This document shows positions 10,000 to 21,659 of a stretch of 64,000 nt of DNA, one piece after another (position 1 is the stretch's first letter; the number at the start of each line of letters is the position of its first letter). Under the pieces are notes generated by a model that was not told the origin of the DNA, ran no database searches, and saw only the letters and a list, made by a program, of their open reading frames with translations. Position numbers and translations under genes: made by a program. Source of the stretch: Ditibartonella choladocola (lineage in GTDB: Bacteria > Pseudomonadota > Alphaproteobacteria > Rhizobiales > Rhizobiaceae); the NCBI RefSeq assembly GCF_002007565.1, contig NZ_CP015625.1, forward strand, positions 1,302,001 to 1,366,000, given 5' to 3'.

Positions 10000-11046
10000 A
10001 TGGCTGATTTCTTTATGACCTGGCTGCTTCCCCTGCTGATTATTGTCGGCAAAGCGGTACTGCTTTTGGTAGTTTTGTTGGTTATTATCGCTTACCTTCT
10101 TTATGCCGATAGAAAGATTTGGGCGGCAGTCCAGTTGCGCCGCGGGCCCAATGTGGTTGGGCCTTGGGGTTTGTTTCAATCTTTTGCGGATTTGATCAAA
10201 TTTGTTGTCAAAGAGCCGATTATTCCTGCAGGTGCGAATAAGGGTGTGTTTTTGCTCGCTCCATTTATTTCCTCGACGTTGGCATTATCGGCATGGGCTG
10301 TCGTTCCGGTTAACGAAGGTTGGGCTGTAGCCAGTATCAATATCGGTCTTCTCTATATTCTCGCTATATCTTCTCTTGAAGTTTACGGCGTTATTATGGG
10401 AGGATGGGCTTCCAACTCGAAATATCCTTTTCTGGGTGCTTTGCGTTCCACCGCCCAAATGGTTTCCTATGAAGTTTCAATAGGCTTTGTTCTGGTAACT
10501 GTTATTCTGGTGAGCGGTTCACTTGATCTGACAACGATTGTTAATGGACAGAAAGCAGGACTTGGTACAAATATCGGGTTACCATTCAATACATTCCTTG
10601 ACTGGAACTGGTTGGCACTATTTCCGATGTTTATCATCTTTTTCATTTCGGCTTTGGCCGAAACGAACCGGCCGCCATTCGATTTGGTTGAAGCAGAGTC
10701 GGAACTGGTTGCCGGACATATGATCGAATATTCTTCGACACCCTATATGCTGTTCTTCCTTGGAGAATATGTTGCAATCGTTTTGATGTGCGCTTTGACA
10801 ACTATTCTTTTCTTAGGCGGGTGGCTGCCTCCACTTGATGTCTGGTGGCTCAATTGGGTTCCCGGAATTATCTGGTTTGTCTTGAAAGTTTGCTTTGTTT
10901 TCTTCTGGTTTGCCATGGTGAAAGCATTCGTTCCCCGTTACCGTTATGACCAATTGATGAGATTGGGGTGGAAAGTATTCCTGCCTATTTCACTTGCAAT
11001 GGTCGTTATTACGGCAGCCTATTTGAAATTTGTAAGTTTTAGTTGA
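10000..11046 (+). CDS. nuoH: NADH-quinone oxidoreductase subunit H
   Basis: A 348-residue membrane subunit with about eight transmembrane helices, connecting the peripheral arm to the proton-pumping arm. Diagnostic segments include [20 protein letters not shown] after the first helix and [20 protein letters not shown], the acidic loop near the quinone channel. The 3' end overlaps the region just before nuoI. Confidence 0.98.
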   Translation: MADFFMTWLLPLLIIVGKAVLLLVVLLVIIAYLLYADRKIWAAVQLRRGPNVVGPWGLFQSFADLIKFVVKEPIIPAGANKGVFLLAPFISSTLALSAWAVVPVNEGWAVASINIGLLYILAISSLEVYGVIMGGWASNSKYPFLGALRSTAQMVSYEVSIGFVLVTVILVSGSLDLTTIVNGQKAGLGTNIGLPFNTFLDWNWLALFPMFIIFFISALAETNRPPFDLVEAESELVAGHMIEYSSTPYMLFFLGEYVAIVLMCALTTILFLGGWLPPLDVWWLNWVPGIIWFVLKVCFVFFWFAMVKAFVPRYRYDQLMRLGWKVFLPISLAMVVITAAYLKFVSFS

Positions 11047-11057
11047 GGGTGAAGGAT

Positions 11058-11549
11058 ATGTCTGGTCTTTTTCGAGCTGCCAAGTCACTTCTTCTGATAG
11101 AATTCTGGAGTGCATTCTGGCTATCCATGCGCCAGTTTGTCGCTCCGAAACCGACGATCAACTATCCTTACGAGAAGGGGTATGTGTCACCACGTTTTCG
11201 CGGTGAACACGCCTTGCGGCGTTACCCCAATGGTGAGGAACGGTGTATTGCTTGCAAATTATGCGAGGCCATTTGTCCGGCACAAGCTATCACAATTGAA
11301 GCTGGTCCGAGGCGAAATGACGGAACCCGTCGCACAGTTCGTTACGACATCGATATGGTTAAATGTATCTATTGCGGTTTTTGTCAGGAAGCCTGCCCCG
11401 TGGAAGCCATTGTTGAAGGTCCCAACTTTGAGTTCGCCACTGAAACCAGGGAGGAGCTTTATTATGACAAGGAAAAACTGCTTTCAAACGGTGACCGGTG
11501 GGAGCGTGAAATAGCAAGAAATATTGCTATGGATGCGCCTTATCGGTGA
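11058..11549 (+). CDS. nuoI: NADH-quinone oxidoreductase subunit I
   Basis: A 163-residue ferredoxin-like subunit carrying [4Fe-4S] clusters N6a and N6b. Two complete motifs are visible: [12 protein letters not shown] and [12 protein letters not shown]. The ATG at 11058 is favoured over an upstream in-frame TTG at 11043 because GAAGGA sits at 11051-11056 and the resulting length is that of close relatives; the TTG lies within the end of nuoH without a ribosome-binding site. Confidence 0.97.
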   Translation: MSGLFRAAKSLLLIEFWSAFWLSMRQFVAPKPTINYPYEKGYVSPRFRGEHALRRYPNGEERCIACKLCEAICPAQAITIEAGPRRNDGTRRTVRYDIDMVKCIYCGFCQEACPVEAIVEGPNFEFATETREELYYDKEKLLSNGDRWEREIARNIAMDAPYR

Positions 11550-11645
11550 AGTGGGAAATTCGCGTGGTCGCGTTTATTGACGCGGCAAAATATAAATCGG
11601 CGTAATTATTTGCGTCAACGTTTTGGTTTAACTTAGGGGAAACCA
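11550..11645. other. nuoI-nuoJ spacer with an imperfect inverted repeat
   Basis: This 96-base spacer is long for the operon. It contains TTGACGCGGCAAA (from 11577) and the matching TTTGCGTCAA (11609-11618), an imperfect inverted repeat that could form a hairpin in the mRNA. There is no T-tract behind it, so a terminator is unlikely; an RNA-processing or stability element between the peripheral-arm and membrane-arm genes is possible. Confidence 0.4.
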
Positions 11646-12266
11646 ATGTTAACAGGTATAGCAGCGGCATTCTTTTATTTGTTCGCTTTCATTATGCTGG
11701 CTAGCGCAGTTCTGGTTGTTGCCGCGCGTAATCCGGTGCATTCGGTATTGTTTCTAATACTTGCGTTTTTCAACGCGGCCGCGTTGTTCATTTTAACAGG
11801 AGCCGAATTTCTCGGTCTTATTCTGCTTGTTGTGTATGTGGGTGCGGTCGCTGTTCTGTTCTTGTTCGTCGTTATGATGCTCGATGTCGATTTCGCAGAG
11901 CTGAAAAGTGGCGCATTGAAATATGCTCCGATCGGCGCACTGGTCGGTATTATTATAGCGGTCGAACTGATTGTGGTGTTCGCAAGTTCGCATTTTTCGC
12001 CAACTTTGGCAGAACATGTGACCGAACCGATGCCAAGTTTGACAGAGCGAACCAATACTCAGGCTTTAGGCGACATTCTCTATACGGATTATGTTTTCTA
12101 TTTCCAACTTGCCGGTCTTGTTTTGCTTGTTGCAATGATTGGTGCGATTGTTTTGACCTTGCATCATCGTTCAGGCGTGAAAAGGCAATCAATTTCCAAA
12201 CAGGTTGCACGCATGCCTGAAGACACGCTTGAAATTAAAAAAGTTGAATCTGGTAAAGGTATTTAA
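11646..12266 (+). CDS. nuoJ: NADH-quinone oxidoreductase subunit J
   Basis: A 206-residue membrane subunit with five transmembrane helices. The segment [22 protein letters not shown] (helix 3, with the conserved V-Y-V-G-A core) is characteristic; this helix undergoes the pi-bulge transition linked to coupling in complex I. A soluble basic C-terminal tail follows the last helix. TTAGGGGAAACC provides the ribosome-binding site. Confidence 0.97.
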   Translation: MLTGIAAAFFYLFAFIMLASAVLVVAARNPVHSVLFLILAFFNAAALFILTGAEFLGLILLVVYVGAVAVLFLFVVMMLDVDFAELKSGALKYAPIGALVGIIIAVELIVVFASSHFSPTLAEHVTEPMPSLTERTNTQALGDILYTDYVFYFQLAGLVLLVAMIGAIVLTLHHRSGVKRQSISKQVARMPEDTLEIKKVESGKGI

Positions 12267-12279
12267 CGGGAAGAATAAT

Positions 12280-12588
12280 ATGCACATTGAAATTGCTCAC
12301 TATCTGACCGTTTCTGCATTGTTGTTCACAATTGGTGTCTTTGGCATTTTTCTGAACAGAAAAAACGTCATTATTATTTTGATGTCGATTGAGCTCATAT
12401 TGCTTTCAGTCAATTTAAATTTTGTGGCCTTTTCTTCGGTTCTGCACGATCTTGTGGGGCAAGTATTTGCGCTCTTTGTGTTGACCGTTGCTGCAGCAGA
12501 AGCTGCAATCGGCTTGGCTATTCTGGTTGTATTCTATCGTAATCGCGGTTCGATTGCGGTCGAAGATGTTAACGTGATGAAAGGCTGA
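12280..12588 (+). CDS. nuoK: NADH-quinone oxidoreductase subunit K
   Basis: A 102-residue, three-helix membrane subunit. Conserved acidic residues in the membrane are visible in [11 protein letters not shown] (helix 2) and [12 protein letters not shown] (helix 3). The ATG at 12280 follows nuoJ by 13 bases with GGGAAG as ribosome-binding site; a longer in-frame ORF beginning inside nuoJ is not the real start, because MHIEIAHYL is the family's usual N-terminus. Confidence 0.97.
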   Translation: MHIEIAHYLTVSALLFTIGVFGIFLNRKNVIIILMSIELILLSVNLNFVAFSSVLHDLVGQVFALFVLTVAAAEAAIGLAILVVFYRNRGSIAVEDVNVMKG

Positions 12589-12594
12589 CGCGTT

Positions 12595-14559
12595 ATGTTT
12601 TACGCTATTGTCTTCCTACCTCTTTTAGGCTTTTTTATCGCCGGATTAGGTGGAAAAACGCTGGGAGCCCGCGCCGCCGAACTCGTAACATGTACCTTCA
12701 TGGTTATCGTTGCGGTTCTTTCATGGATAGCATTTTTCGATATTGCTATGGGAAGCGGGCAAACTGTTGATGTTCCAATATTCCATTGGATATTGGTTGG
12801 CGGTTTACAGTTCGATTGGGCTTTGCATATCGACGCACTCACGGCTGTAATGTTGATTGTTGTCAATACAGTGTCTGCATTGGTTCATATCTATTCGATA
12901 GGATATATGCATACTGACCCGTCGCGGCCAAGGTTCTTTGCCTATCTGTCATTTTTCACATTTATGATGTTGATGCTCGTTACGTCGAACAATCTTGTCC
13001 AACTCTTCTTTGGATGGGAAGGTGTCGGTCTCGCATCTTATCTGTTGATCGGATTTTGGTATCAGCGCCCGTCCGCATCTGCTGCTGCTATCAAAGCATT
13101 TGTTGTGAACAGGGTCGGGGATTTCGGATTTCTTGTAGGCGTGTTCAGTGTTTTTGCTCTGTTCAAATCGGTCAATTTCAATACGATTTTTTCAAGAGCT
13201 GGAGATCCCGGTTTTGTTGAACATATGACCTTCCTCAGTTGGCAAGTGGATGGCAACAAGGCAATAACCGTTGCCTGTTTCTTCCTTTTCATCGGGGCAA
13301 TGGCTAAATCGGCGCAGTTTTTTCTACACACATGGTTGCCAGATGCCATGGAAGGTCCGACGCCTGTTTCGGCTCTCATCCACGCTGCAACGATGGTTAC
13401 TGCCGGCGTATTCATGGTTACGCGCATGTCACCGATTTTCGAGCTTGCTCCAACTGCTCAGACAGTTATTGTGGTTATTGGCGCGACAACGGCATTTTTT
13501 GCAGCAACCGTGGGGCTGGTGCAAAACGATATCAAGCGCGTTATCGCCTATTCGACATGTTCGCAGCTTGGTTACATGTTTGTAGCGCTCGGTGTCGGCG
13601 CATATAGCGCGGGCGTTTTCCATCTTTTTACCCACGCATTTTTCAAAGCTTTGTTGTTCCTTGGTGCGGGTTCGGTTATCCATGCCGTTTCGGACGAACA
13701 AGATATGCGCAAGATGGGTGGTTTGCGCAAATACATTCCAACCACATACTGGATGATGGTTATCGGCACGCTTGCACTAACCGGTGTCGGTATTCCGGAA
13801 ACTGTATTCGGTACGGCGGGCTTTTTCTCGAAAGACGGCATTATTGAATCGGCGTTTGCTTCCCATAATGTCGCTAGCGGCTATGCCTTCTGGTTGCTTG
13901 TTATTGCTGCATTGTTTACGAGCTTTTATTCGTGGCGTCTGATTTTCCTGACATTCCACGGCAAACCGCGGGCAACAGCAGATATTATGCACCATGTCCA
14001 TGAATCCGGAGCAGTGATGATTGTGCCGTTGATTATTTTGGCGATCGGTGCAGTTTTTGCCGGTGTTATTTTCCAGCCATATTTTTCCGGCGGATTATAC
14101 GATGCTTTCTGGAAAGGCGCGATATTTACCGGAGCTGAAAACCATATCCTTCATGATGCTCATGGCGTTCCGGTATGGGTAAAATGGTCGCCATTCGTAG
14201 TAATGGTTGTCGGGTTTGTATTGGCTTATCTGTTTTACATTGTTGCAACTGCCATTCCAAAGGCATTGGCCAACGCATTTCCCTTCCTTTACCGTTTTCT
14301 ACTCAACAAATGGTATTTTGATGAACTTTATGACGTCGTGTTTGTCCGCTCGGCTTTTGTAATTGGCCGCTTCTTCTGGAAAGTGGGAGACGGAAAGATT
14401 ATTGATGGCCTTGGCCCGAATGGAGTAGCGGCCCGCGTCGTAGACATAACCAATAAGGTGGTTCGTATGCAGACTGGGTATCTGTATCATTACGCATTCG
14501 CGATGCTGATCGGTATCGCTGCGCTCATCACCTGGATGATGATCGGGAGCTTAAACTGA
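12595..14559 (+). CDS. nuoL: NADH-quinone oxidoreductase subunit L
   Basis: A 654-residue antiporter-like proton-pumping subunit with about 16 transmembrane helices and a long C-terminal lateral helix. Typical features are [20 protein letters not shown] (helix 5, with the essential Glu), the [20 protein letters not shown] segment (Lys in a broken helix), and [15 protein letters not shown]. Its stop overlaps the start of nuoM (TGATG), indicating coupled translation. Confidence 0.98.
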   Translation: MFYAIVFLPLLGFFIAGLGGKTLGARAAELVTCTFMVIVAVLSWIAFFDIAMGSGQTVDVPIFHWILVGGLQFDWALHIDALTAVMLIVVNTVSALVHIYSIGYMHTDPSRPRFFAYLSFFTFMMLMLVTSNNLVQLFFGWEGVGLASYLLIGFWYQRPSASAAAIKAFVVNRVGDFGFLVGVFSVFALFKSVNFNTIFSRAGDPGFVEHMTFLSWQVDGNKAITVACFFLFIGAMAKSAQFFLHTWLPDAMEGPTPVSALIHAATMVTAGVFMVTRMSPIFELAPTAQTVIVVIGATTAFFAATVGLVQNDIKRVIAYSTCSQLGYMFVALGVGAYSAGVFHLFTHAFFKALLFLGAGSVIHAVSDEQDMRKMGGLRKYIPTTYWMMVIGTLALTGVGIPETVFGTAGFFSKDGIIESAFASHNVASGYAFWLLVIAALFTSFYSWRLIFLTFHGKPRATADIMHHVHESGAVMIVPLIILAIGAVFAGVIFQPYFSGGLYDAFWKGAIFTGAENHILHDAHGVPVWVKWSPFVVMVVGFVLAYLFYIVATAIPKALANAFPFLYRFLLNKWYFDELYDVVFVRSAFVIGRFFWKVGDGKIIDGLGPNGVAARVVDITNKVVRMQTGYLYHYAFAMLIGIAALITWMMIGSLN

Positions 14560-16028
14560 TGACCGACTGGCCTATTCTTTCTACGGTCACATTTTTGCCG
14601 CTTGTTGGCGTTGTTCTGATCCTTTTGATCAAGGACGATGGCGAGGCAGCAAAGCGCAATATTCGCAATGTGGCACTTTTTACGACTTTATTCGTATTTG
14701 TATTATCCCTCATTATCTGGGCAGGATTTGATAACAGCAATTCCGGTTTCCAGATGGAAGAGAAGATCAGTTGGCTCGGTGGCGGCATTAATTACCATAT
14801 GGGCGTTGATGGAATTTCGGTTTTATTCGTTGTTCTATCCGGCTTCCTGATGCCGTTCTGTGTTTTAGCTAGCTGGGAAACAGTGAAAGACCGGTTGAAA
14901 GCCTATATGATAGCTTTCCTTCTTCTTGAAGTTGCAGTTGTCGGTGTATTTTGTGCTCTCGATGCGGTTTTATTCTATGTCTTCTTCGAGGGAAGCTTGA
15001 TACCGATGTTCATTATTATCGGTGTCTGGGGTGGTCCAAGACGTGTTTATGCAAGCTTGAAATTCTTCCTCTACACGTTTCTGGGTTCGGTTCTGATGTT
15101 GGTTGCCATTATGGTTATGTATTGGCAAGCCGACACTCTCGATATTCCGACGCTTCTCCACTATAAGTTCCCGGCTCACATGCAATTCTGGCTGTGGTTT
15201 GCGTTTTTTGCGTCTTTTGCAGTCAAAATGCCGATGTGGCCTGTTCATACATGGTTGCCTGATGCCCACGTCGAAGCGCCGACAGCCGGTTCGGTAATAT
15301 TGGCCGGCATTCTTCTGAAACTCGGCGGTTACGGCTTTATCCGTTTTTCATTGCCGATGTTTCCGGTTGCTTCAGCAGATCTGGCGCCGTTTGTGTTCAC
15401 CCTTTCGCTGATCGCAATTATCTACACGTCACTTGTTGCACTTGTTCAGGAAGATATGAAAAAGCTGATTGCTTATTCGTCTGTTGCGCATATGGGCTAT
15501 GTGACGATGGGTATTTTTGCGGCGAATGAACTCAGTATTCAGGGTGCTATCTACCAGATGCTTTCCCATGGTATCGTGTCGGCTGCACTTTTTCTTTGTG
15601 TCGGTGTTATTTATGACCGGTTGCATACGAGGGAAATTGCCGCTTTTGGGGGACTAGCCAACAACATGCCCAAATATGCTGTTGCCTTCATGGTCTTCAC
15701 AATGGCGAATATCGCTCTTCCTGGTACGTCGGGATTCCTTGGTGAATTTCTCACGTTGATCGGCGTATTCCAGGTCAATAGCTGGGTTGCTGTCATTGGT
15801 ACAACCGGCGTTATTCTGTCAGCGTCTTATGCACTTTACCTTTATCGTCGCGTTATCTTCGGAAAACTCGACAAAGAAAGCCTGAAGACTCTTCTTGATT
15901 TGTCACCACGGGAGAAATTCATTCTATATCCGATGATTGCTCTTACCGTATTTTTCGGTTTCTATCCGACGCCGGTTCTCAATACAACGGCTGCGGCAGT
16001 AGAAGCTCTTGTTAACCAGCTGCACTGA
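14559..16028 (+). CDS. nuoM: NADH-quinone oxidoreductase subunit M
   Basis: A 489-residue antiporter-like subunit with about 14 transmembrane helices. The conserved acidic helix appears in [19 protein letters not shown] and the key lysine segment in [20 protein letters not shown], followed by [21 protein letters not shown]. It forms one of the three proton channels with NuoL and NuoN. Confidence 0.98.
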   Translation: MTDWPILSTVTFLPLVGVVLILLIKDDGEAAKRNIRNVALFTTLFVFVLSLIIWAGFDNSNSGFQMEEKISWLGGGINYHMGVDGISVLFVVLSGFLMPFCVLASWETVKDRLKAYMIAFLLLEVAVVGVFCALDAVLFYVFFEGSLIPMFIIIGVWGGPRRVYASLKFFLYTFLGSVLMLVAIMVMYWQADTLDIPTLLHYKFPAHMQFWLWFAFFASFAVKMPMWPVHTWLPDAHVEAPTAGSVILAGILLKLGGYGFIRFSLPMFPVASADLAPFVFTLSLIAIIYTSLVALVQEDMKKLIAYSSVAHMGYVTMGIFAANELSIQGAIYQMLSHGIVSAALFLCVGVIYDRLHTREIAAFGGLANNMPKYAVAFMVFTMANIALPGTSGFLGEFLTLIGVFQVNSWVAVIGTTGVILSASYALYLYRRVIFGKLDKESLKTLLDLSPREKFILYPMIALTVFFGFYPTPVLNTTAAAVEALVNQLH

Positions 16029-16036
16029 AGAGGCGA

Positions 16037-17503
16037 ATGTCCATGCATACTGATTTAATGGCTCAATTGCCGCTGATATTTCCTGAACTCCTTGTTGCCT
16101 TAGGAGCTTTGGTGCTGTTACTGATCGGGGTGTTTTCCGGTGCGCGTTCCTATGTAACGATAACCGGGTTATCCATTGCGCTGTTGGTAGCGACGATCTT
16201 TGTTGTCGTTTTATCGGCAAATGATAGCGCGTTTGCCGTAAACGCTCTGATTGTCGATAATTTTGCCCGCTATATGAAAGTGCTTATGCTGGTCGGTGCA
16301 ATATTCACATTGATAATGTCGGTTGGATTTGCGCGGTCGGATAAGCTTGCGAAATTTGAATATCCAATTCTGATGCTGTTTGCTGTTCTCGGTATGATGT
16401 TGATGATATCAGCCGGAAATATGCTGACGCTTTATATGGGGTTGGAACTTCACTCATTGGCTCTTTATGTACTGGCAGCTTTCAATCGCGATAACGTAAA
16501 ATCTTCCGAAGCCGGTTTAAAATATTTTGTCCTCGGTGCGTTGTCTTCGGGCATGCTTCTTTATGGTATAACTTTGATTTATGGCTTTACCGGACAAATC
16601 GGTTTTCGTGAGCTGGCAACGGTTCTCAACGGTCAGATACCGCAGCTCGGCGTTATTTTCGGTATCGTTTTCATCCTTGCCGGCCTTGCCTTCAAGATTT
16701 CGGTTGTTCCCTTCCATATGTGGACACCTGATGTCTATGAAGGTGCTCCGACACCGATTACTGCCTTTTTTGCCAGTGCACCGAAGGTTGCGGCTATGGC
16801 ACTTATCATTCGTGTCATTGTTGAAGGATTTCTTCCGCTTTCCGGTGTCCACGGCGCTTTGGCAGCGTGGCAACAAATTCTCGTATTCATGTCGATAGCC
16901 TCTATGGCTTTGGGAGCGTTTGCCGCAATAGGGCAGGCGAATATCAAACGCCTTATGGCTTATTCTTCAATAAGCCATATGGGTTATGCACTCGTCGGTC
17001 TTTCTGCCGGCACAGCATTCGGTATTGAAGGCGTAATCCTTTATATGACAGTTTACGTTGCAATGATTTTAGGCTCGTTTGCCTTTATTTTGGGTATGCG
17101 GACGCGTGATGGTAACGTTGAAAGCATATATGATCTTGCAGGATTGGCGAAAAATAGTCCTTTTATGGCATCTGTTATGACGATCATGCTGTTTTCATTG
17201 GCGAGTGTTCCGCCGATGGCCGGTTTCTTCGTTAAGTGGTATACATTTTCAGCCGCTGTTTATGCCGGATTGATACCGCTTGTTGTCATTGGTATGATCG
17301 CATCTGTCATCAGTGCGTTCTATTACTTGCGTGTTATCAAGATCATGTGGTTTGACGAGGCACAGCAGTCATCAAGCTTCTTGCCTCTAACAGGCGAGCT
17401 TAAATTTGTTCTCACGATAACCGGTATATTTGTGCTGTTTTATATTTTCTTCGGCATTTATCTTTCGCCATTGGCACAGAACGCTGCTGCATCACTTTTC
17501 TAA
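16037..17503 (+). CDS. nuoN: NADH-quinone oxidoreductase subunit N
   Basis: A 488-residue antiporter-like subunit that closes the complex I operon. Diagnostic are MLTLYMGLELHSLALYVL (acidic helix) and LAFKISVVPFHMWTPDVYEGAP (lysine helix plus loop). AAGAGG lies close before ATG 16037; a second in-frame ATG at 16043 has better spacing, so the true start could be two codons later. The biotin ligase gene follows after only five bases. Confidence 0.97.
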   Translation: MSMHTDLMAQLPLIFPELLVALGALVLLLIGVFSGARSYVTITGLSIALLVATIFVVVLSANDSAFAVNALIVDNFARYMKVLMLVGAIFTLIMSVGFARSDKLAKFEYPILMLFAVLGMMLMISAGNMLTLYMGLELHSLALYVLAAFNRDNVKSSEAGLKYFVLGALSSGMLLYGITLIYGFTGQIGFRELATVLNGQIPQLGVIFGIVFILAGLAFKISVVPFHMWTPDVYEGAPTPITAFFASAPKVAAMALIIRVIVEGFLPLSGVHGALAAWQQILVFMSIASMALGAFAAIGQANIKRLMAYSSISHMGYALVGLSAGTAFGIEGVILYMTVYVAMILGSFAFILGMRTRDGNVESIYDLAGLAKNSPFMASVMTIMLFSLASVPPMAGFFVKWYTFSAAVYAGLIPLVVIGMIASVISAFYYLRVIKIMWFDEAQQSSSFLPLTGELKFVLTITGIFVLFYIFFGIYLSPLAQNAAASLF

Positions 17504-17508
17504 GCAAG

Positions 17509-18306
17509 ATGGAATTTACACTTTCTGATCTTGCCCGGCGACATGGTTATAAAGTGGAGTCCTACGAAAGTGTGGACTCCACTAATCGTGTTGCTTTGGC
17601 CAAAGCGCATGAAGATGAAGATCGTCTTTGGGTTGTTTCCGACGAACAAACATCGGGAAGGGCACGCAGAGGTCGTCAATGGAATAGTCCCAAAGGTGAT
17701 CTTTATGCCAGTCTTCTGCTGAGCCGAAATATTAATCCGGTCAACGCTGCACAATTGGGGTTTGTTGCAGGTGTTTCTCTGGCAGATGCAATTGCAGCAC
17801 TTTTGCAAAAAGCGGGAATTTCGAGCGACGTTTTAGGTCTCAAATGGCCTAATGATATGTTATTGAAAGACGCAAAAGCGTCCGGAATATTGCTGGAGCT
17901 TGAACGGATCGATGAAACGCGTTTTGCATTGGTCATAGGGATTGGCGTCAACATAATCCATAAATATGAAGACGCCCCTTATCCGACCGAAGCATTAAAA
18001 AATATTATACCGAACGCTGATAGCGCAACTCTTTTCAAGTTGCTTGGCGATTATTGGGCGATAAATTATGACATATTTCTTGCATCCGACGGAACAGAAA
18101 TAATCAGAAAAAAATGGCTCGAACACGCTGCCCGTCTCGGTCAGGAATTGACAATTACCGGCAACAATAAAGTCATTCGCGGGATTTTTTCGGGTCTTGA
18201 TGGAAACTATAATTGCATCGTTACCGATGATGACGGGCATGAAATAAAAGTGTCGGCTGGTGATGTCCATTTCGGTAATATTGCATCTTCGGTTGCTGGC
18301 CGATAA
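17509..18306 (+). CDS. birA: Biotin--[acetyl-CoA-carboxylase] ligase
   Basis: A 265-residue monofunctional biotin protein ligase that attaches biotin to the carrier subunit of biotin-dependent carboxylases via biotinyl-AMP. The DSTNRVAL segment (about 24-31) begins the catalytic domain, and SGRARRGRQWNSPKGDLYAS is the family's biotin/ATP loop, with Ala replacing the second Gly of the usual GRGRRGR. The lysine-bearing KWPNDML segment is present. There is no N-terminal winged helix, so unlike E. coli BirA it is not expected to be a repressor. It sits directly behind nuoN, probably in the same transcript. Confidence 0.95.
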   Translation: MEFTLSDLARRHGYKVESYESVDSTNRVALAKAHEDEDRLWVVSDEQTSGRARRGRQWNSPKGDLYASLLLSRNINPVNAAQLGFVAGVSLADAIAALLQKAGISSDVLGLKWPNDMLLKDAKASGILLELERIDETRFALVIGIGVNIIHKYEDAPYPTEALKNIIPNADSATLFKLLGDYWAINYDIFLASDGTEIIRKKWLEHAARLGQELTITGNNKVIRGIFSGLDGNYNCIVTDDDGHEIKVSAGDVHFGNIASSVAGR

Positions 18307-18366
18307 TAAGAAGAGAAGATAAGTCGGGTAAGCGCTGTCCGGAAGTCGTATATCAGGGAGTCCCTA

Positions 18367-20043
18367 ATGGCATCACGCAAAAATAATGAGTTGGTTTTTC
18401 TACCACTTGGGGGCGTAGGCGAGATCGGTATGAATCTCGGCGTTTATGGGTACGGTCCTGAAGATAACCGGAAATGGCTGATCGTTGATCTCGGTGTCAG
18501 TTTTGCAGGTCCCGAGTTACCGGGTGTTGATCTTGTCATGCCGGATATACGTTTTCTGGAAAACGAACGCCCGAATATATTAGGGTTGGTCGTAACGCAC
18601 GCCCATGAAGACCATTTCGGCGCGATATTGGATTTGTGGCCGAAATTGAAGATACCTGTTTACTGTACCGCATTTACCGCAGGCTTGTTGGAAACAAAGC
18701 GCGAAATTGATTACAATTCTTATGATGTGGCGGTTACTCTGTTCAAAGCCGGTGATCGTTTTGAACTGGGGCCGTTTTCAATCGAAGCAATAGCTGTTGC
18801 CCATTCTATTCCCGAACCGGTAGCATTGGCAATTAAAACGCCGCTCGGAACGGTTGTTCACACCGGCGATTGGAAAATTGATCTTGAACCGTCACTTGGC
18901 GCCTTAACTGATGAAAAGCGGTTTAGAGAATTGGGCAAAGAGGGCGTACTTGCACTCGTCTGCGACTCGACAAATTCGATGCGGGACGGCGTATCACCGA
19001 CAGAACATGACGTTTTTAAAAGCCTGACCGAAATAATCTCAGGTGAAAAAGGACGCGTCGCGATTACAACTTTTTCATCCAATGTCGGGAGGATTATTTC
19101 AATAGCAAAGGCGGCCAAGGAAGCTGGCCGACAGGTTTTACTGGTAGGCCGCTCGATAAAACGGAGTGTCAATGTTGCCGAAGAACTCGGCTATCTTGAA
19201 GGCATTGATCCGTTTCTGAGTGAGGAAGACTATCCATATATTCCGCGCGATAAAATCGTTATGGTTTTGACGGGAAGTCAAGGAGAGCAAAGAGCAGCAC
19301 TTGCCAAATTGTCTCGTGATGAAATGCGTTCGCTTGCGTTAACGGCTGGCGATACGGTTATTTACTCTTCGCGCAGTATTCCCGGAAATGAAAGAGCTAT
19401 TATCGATACGCAAAACCGCCTGACAGACATGGGTGTGAAGATTATCACCGATCATGACGCACTTGTTCATGTTTCCGGACATCCACGTCGTAACGACCTC
19501 AAGAAAATGTATGAGTGGGTAAAACCGCAGATTTTGGTTCCGGTTCATGGTGAGGCTCTTCATCTGGCAGCACAAACGGCTTTGGGGCGTCAGGCGGGTA
19601 TCAAACAAGTGGCAGAAATACGCAATGGCGATATGTTGAAGCTTGCGCCTGAACCAGCCGAAATTGTTGATGAAGTTCCGGTTGGACAAATTTATAAAGA
19701 CGGAAATCTCATTGGCAATGAAGAAGAATTGGGGATTAGTCAAAGGCGAAAATTAAGCTATGTAGGGCAGGTATCAGCGTCATTCCTGTTGGACAAGCAC
19801 CACAATCTCGTCGATGTGCCTGAAGTTGTCTGTTTCGGTTTGCCGGAAACAGATGACGAGGGGAATCTTTTTGATGACATTATTACAGACGCAATCGAAA
19901 CGACGATTGAAAGTATTCCCCGTGTAAAGCGTAAAGATGACGATATGGTTCGGGAAGCTGTTCGACGGGCGGTCAGAGCATCTGTTAACGAAATATGGGG
20001 CAAAAAACCGGTTTGCACAATTTTCTCCCACAGGTTGAGATAA
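18367..20043 (+). CDS. rnj: Ribonuclease J
   Basis: A 558-residue metallo-beta-lactamase/beta-CASP ribonuclease for rRNA maturation and mRNA decay. The metal-binding HAHEDHFGA motif is at about residues 78-86, with further ligands in VHTGDWK and CDSTN. The beta-CASP part carries TTFSSNVGRI and SGHPRRNDL; a C-terminal RNase J domain follows from about 450. The nuoN-birA-rnj order is common in Rhizobiales. GGGAGTCCCTA precedes the ATG. The start MASRKNNELVFLPLGGVGEI is typical. Confidence 0.96.
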   Translation: MASRKNNELVFLPLGGVGEIGMNLGVYGYGPEDNRKWLIVDLGVSFAGPELPGVDLVMPDIRFLENERPNILGLVVTHAHEDHFGAILDLWPKLKIPVYCTAFTAGLLETKREIDYNSYDVAVTLFKAGDRFELGPFSIEAIAVAHSIPEPVALAIKTPLGTVVHTGDWKIDLEPSLGALTDEKRFRELGKEGVLALVCDSTNSMRDGVSPTEHDVFKSLTEIISGEKGRVAITTFSSNVGRIISIAKAAKEAGRQVLLVGRSIKRSVNVAEELGYLEGIDPFLSEEDYPYIPRDKIVMVLTGSQGEQRAALAKLSRDEMRSLALTAGDTVIYSSRSIPGNERAIIDTQNRLTDMGVKIITDHDALVHVSGHPRRNDLKKMYEWVKPQILVPVHGEALHLAAQTALGRQAGIKQVAEIRNGDMLKLAPEPAEIVDEVPVGQIYKDGNLIGNEEELGISQRRKLSYVGQVSASFLLDKHHNLVDVPEVVCFGLPETDDEGNLFDDIITDAIETTIESIPRVKRKDDDMVREAVRRAVRASVNEIWGKKPVCTIFSHRLR

Positions 20044-20333
20044 AGCAACGACTTGAGCTTTATAATCTTGTTGTCGATTGCACAAAAATGTTGGTGCGAA
20101 AACGCATAAATCAGGGGGTATTGTTTTATTTGGCAAGCGTAGAAATTGTTTGAAAACAATTGTTTTTATGTTTCGGTTTCTATCTGTTTCTTATGTTCCT
20201 GAAGGACAATTTTTATAAAAAGCTTTCGATCTTCGATTGTTTCTATTTTCAAGCGTTACGTTAGCCGCTATGGTTAACAAATACTGATAAATCTGCTCCG
20301 ATTCGAGGAGCTTAGCTGGAATTTTAATAGTCG
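20044..20333. other. Spacer between rnj and proS
   Basis: A 290-base AT-rich gap. AATTGTTT (20144-20151) and AAACAATT (20154-20161) form a tight inverted repeat followed by GTTTTT, which might terminate rnj transcription but has only a two-base loop. The last 100 bases, with a TATGGT near 20271, probably hold the proS promoter. No small ORF is supported. Confidence 0.45.
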
Positions 20334-21659
20334 ATGCGTCTATCTCGTTATTTTTTACCCATATTGAAAGAAAATCCGAAGGAAGCAGAAATTGCTTCCC
20401 ACCGCCTCATGTTACGTGCCGGAATGATACGCCAACAGGCAGCCGGCATATATGCCTGGCTACCGCTCGGCAAAAAGGTGCTGGATAAAGTTTGCAACAT
20501 TATCCGCGAAGAGCAAAATCGCGCAGGCGCTCTCGAAATATGGATGCCAACCATACAATCAGCGGATTTGTGGCGGGAAAGCGGCCGTTACGATGCGTAT
20601 GGGCAGGAAATGCTGCGTATTAAAGACCGGCAGGAACGTGAGCTTCTTTATGGTCCGACCAACGAGGAAGTCATTACCGATATTTTTAGAGCCCATATCA
20701 AGTCTTACAAAAATCTCCCGCTTAATCTTTATCATATTCAATGGAAATTCCGCGATGAAATTCGCCCGCGCTTCGGCGTTATGCGCTCACGCGAGTTTTT
20801 GATGAAGGACGGGTATTCTTTCGACATTGATTATGAGGGGGCGAAGGCGGCTTATAACCGTGTATTTGTTTCATATTTACGGACATTTGCAAGAACAGGT
20901 CTTAAAGCAATTCCGATGCGCGCGGATACCGGTCCGATCGGTGGAAATTTGAGCCACGAATTTATTATTCTTGCCGATACCGGCGAGAGCGCGGTCTACT
21001 GCGACAAGCATTTTCTGGACATGACCATTCCTCCGGCTGATGTCGATTTTTCTGATGATGCGGCAATCGCCGATATAGTCAAGGAATGGACAACACCCTA
21101 TGCTGCAACCGACGAAATGCACGATGAAGCGCTTTGGGCGAAAGTTCCGCAATCCGACCAGATAGCGGCAAGGGGTATTGAAGTCGGTCATATCTTCCAT
21201 TTCGGTACCAAATATTCGCTTCCGATGCATGCAACTGTCATGGGATCCGACGGTCAGGAACATCCGGTTTCGATGGGTTCTTACGGCATTGGTCCGTCAC
21301 GTCTGGTGGCTGCGGCTATTGAAGCTTCGCATGATGAAAACGGCATTATCTGGCCGCGTGCTATGTCGCCATTTGATTTTGGTATCATCAATATGAAACC
21401 GGGTGATCCAAAGTGCGACGCATTGAGTGAAAGGGTCTACCAATCATTAATCAATGCAGGTTTTGATCCTTTGCTTGATGATACACAGGAACGTGCAGGT
21501 TCCAAATTCGCAACGATGGATCTTATCGGACTTCCTACGCAAATTGTTATTGGTCCGAAAAATGCCGCACAGGACGAGATAGAAATAAAAGACCGGAAAA
21601 CCGGTCATAAGCAAGTCCTTTCGTTCGATGCGGCTTTGAGGCGACTAACGGAGGCTTGA
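20334..21659 (+). CDS. proS: Prolyl-tRNA synthetase (short alphaproteobacterial form)
   Basis: A 441-residue class II synthetase that charges tRNA-Pro. Motif 2 ([20 protein letters not shown]) and motif 3 ([16 protein letters not shown]) are visible, and the anticodon-binding domain covers the last about 95 residues ([11 protein letters not shown] onward). The INS editing domain of the long bacterial form is missing, as expected for Rhizobiales ProS. Its stop overlaps the lolC start (TGATG). Confidence 0.97.
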   Translation: MRLSRYFLPILKENPKEAEIASHRLMLRAGMIRQQAAGIYAWLPLGKKVLDKVCNIIREEQNRAGALEIWMPTIQSADLWRESGRYDAYGQEMLRIKDRQERELLYGPTNEEVITDIFRAHIKSYKNLPLNLYHIQWKFRDEIRPRFGVMRSREFLMKDGYSFDIDYEGAKAAYNRVFVSYLRTFARTGLKAIPMRADTGPIGGNLSHEFIILADTGESAVYCDKHFLDMTIPPADVDFSDDAAIADIVKEWTTPYAATDEMHDEALWAKVPQSDQIAARGIEVGHIFHFGTKYSLPMHATVMGSDGQEHPVSMGSYGIGPSRLVAAAIEASHDENGIIWPRAMSPFDFGIINMKPGDPKCDALSERVYQSLINAGFDPLLDDTQERAGSKFATMDLIGLPTQIVIGPKNAAQDEIEIKDRKTGHKQVLSFDAALRRLTEA

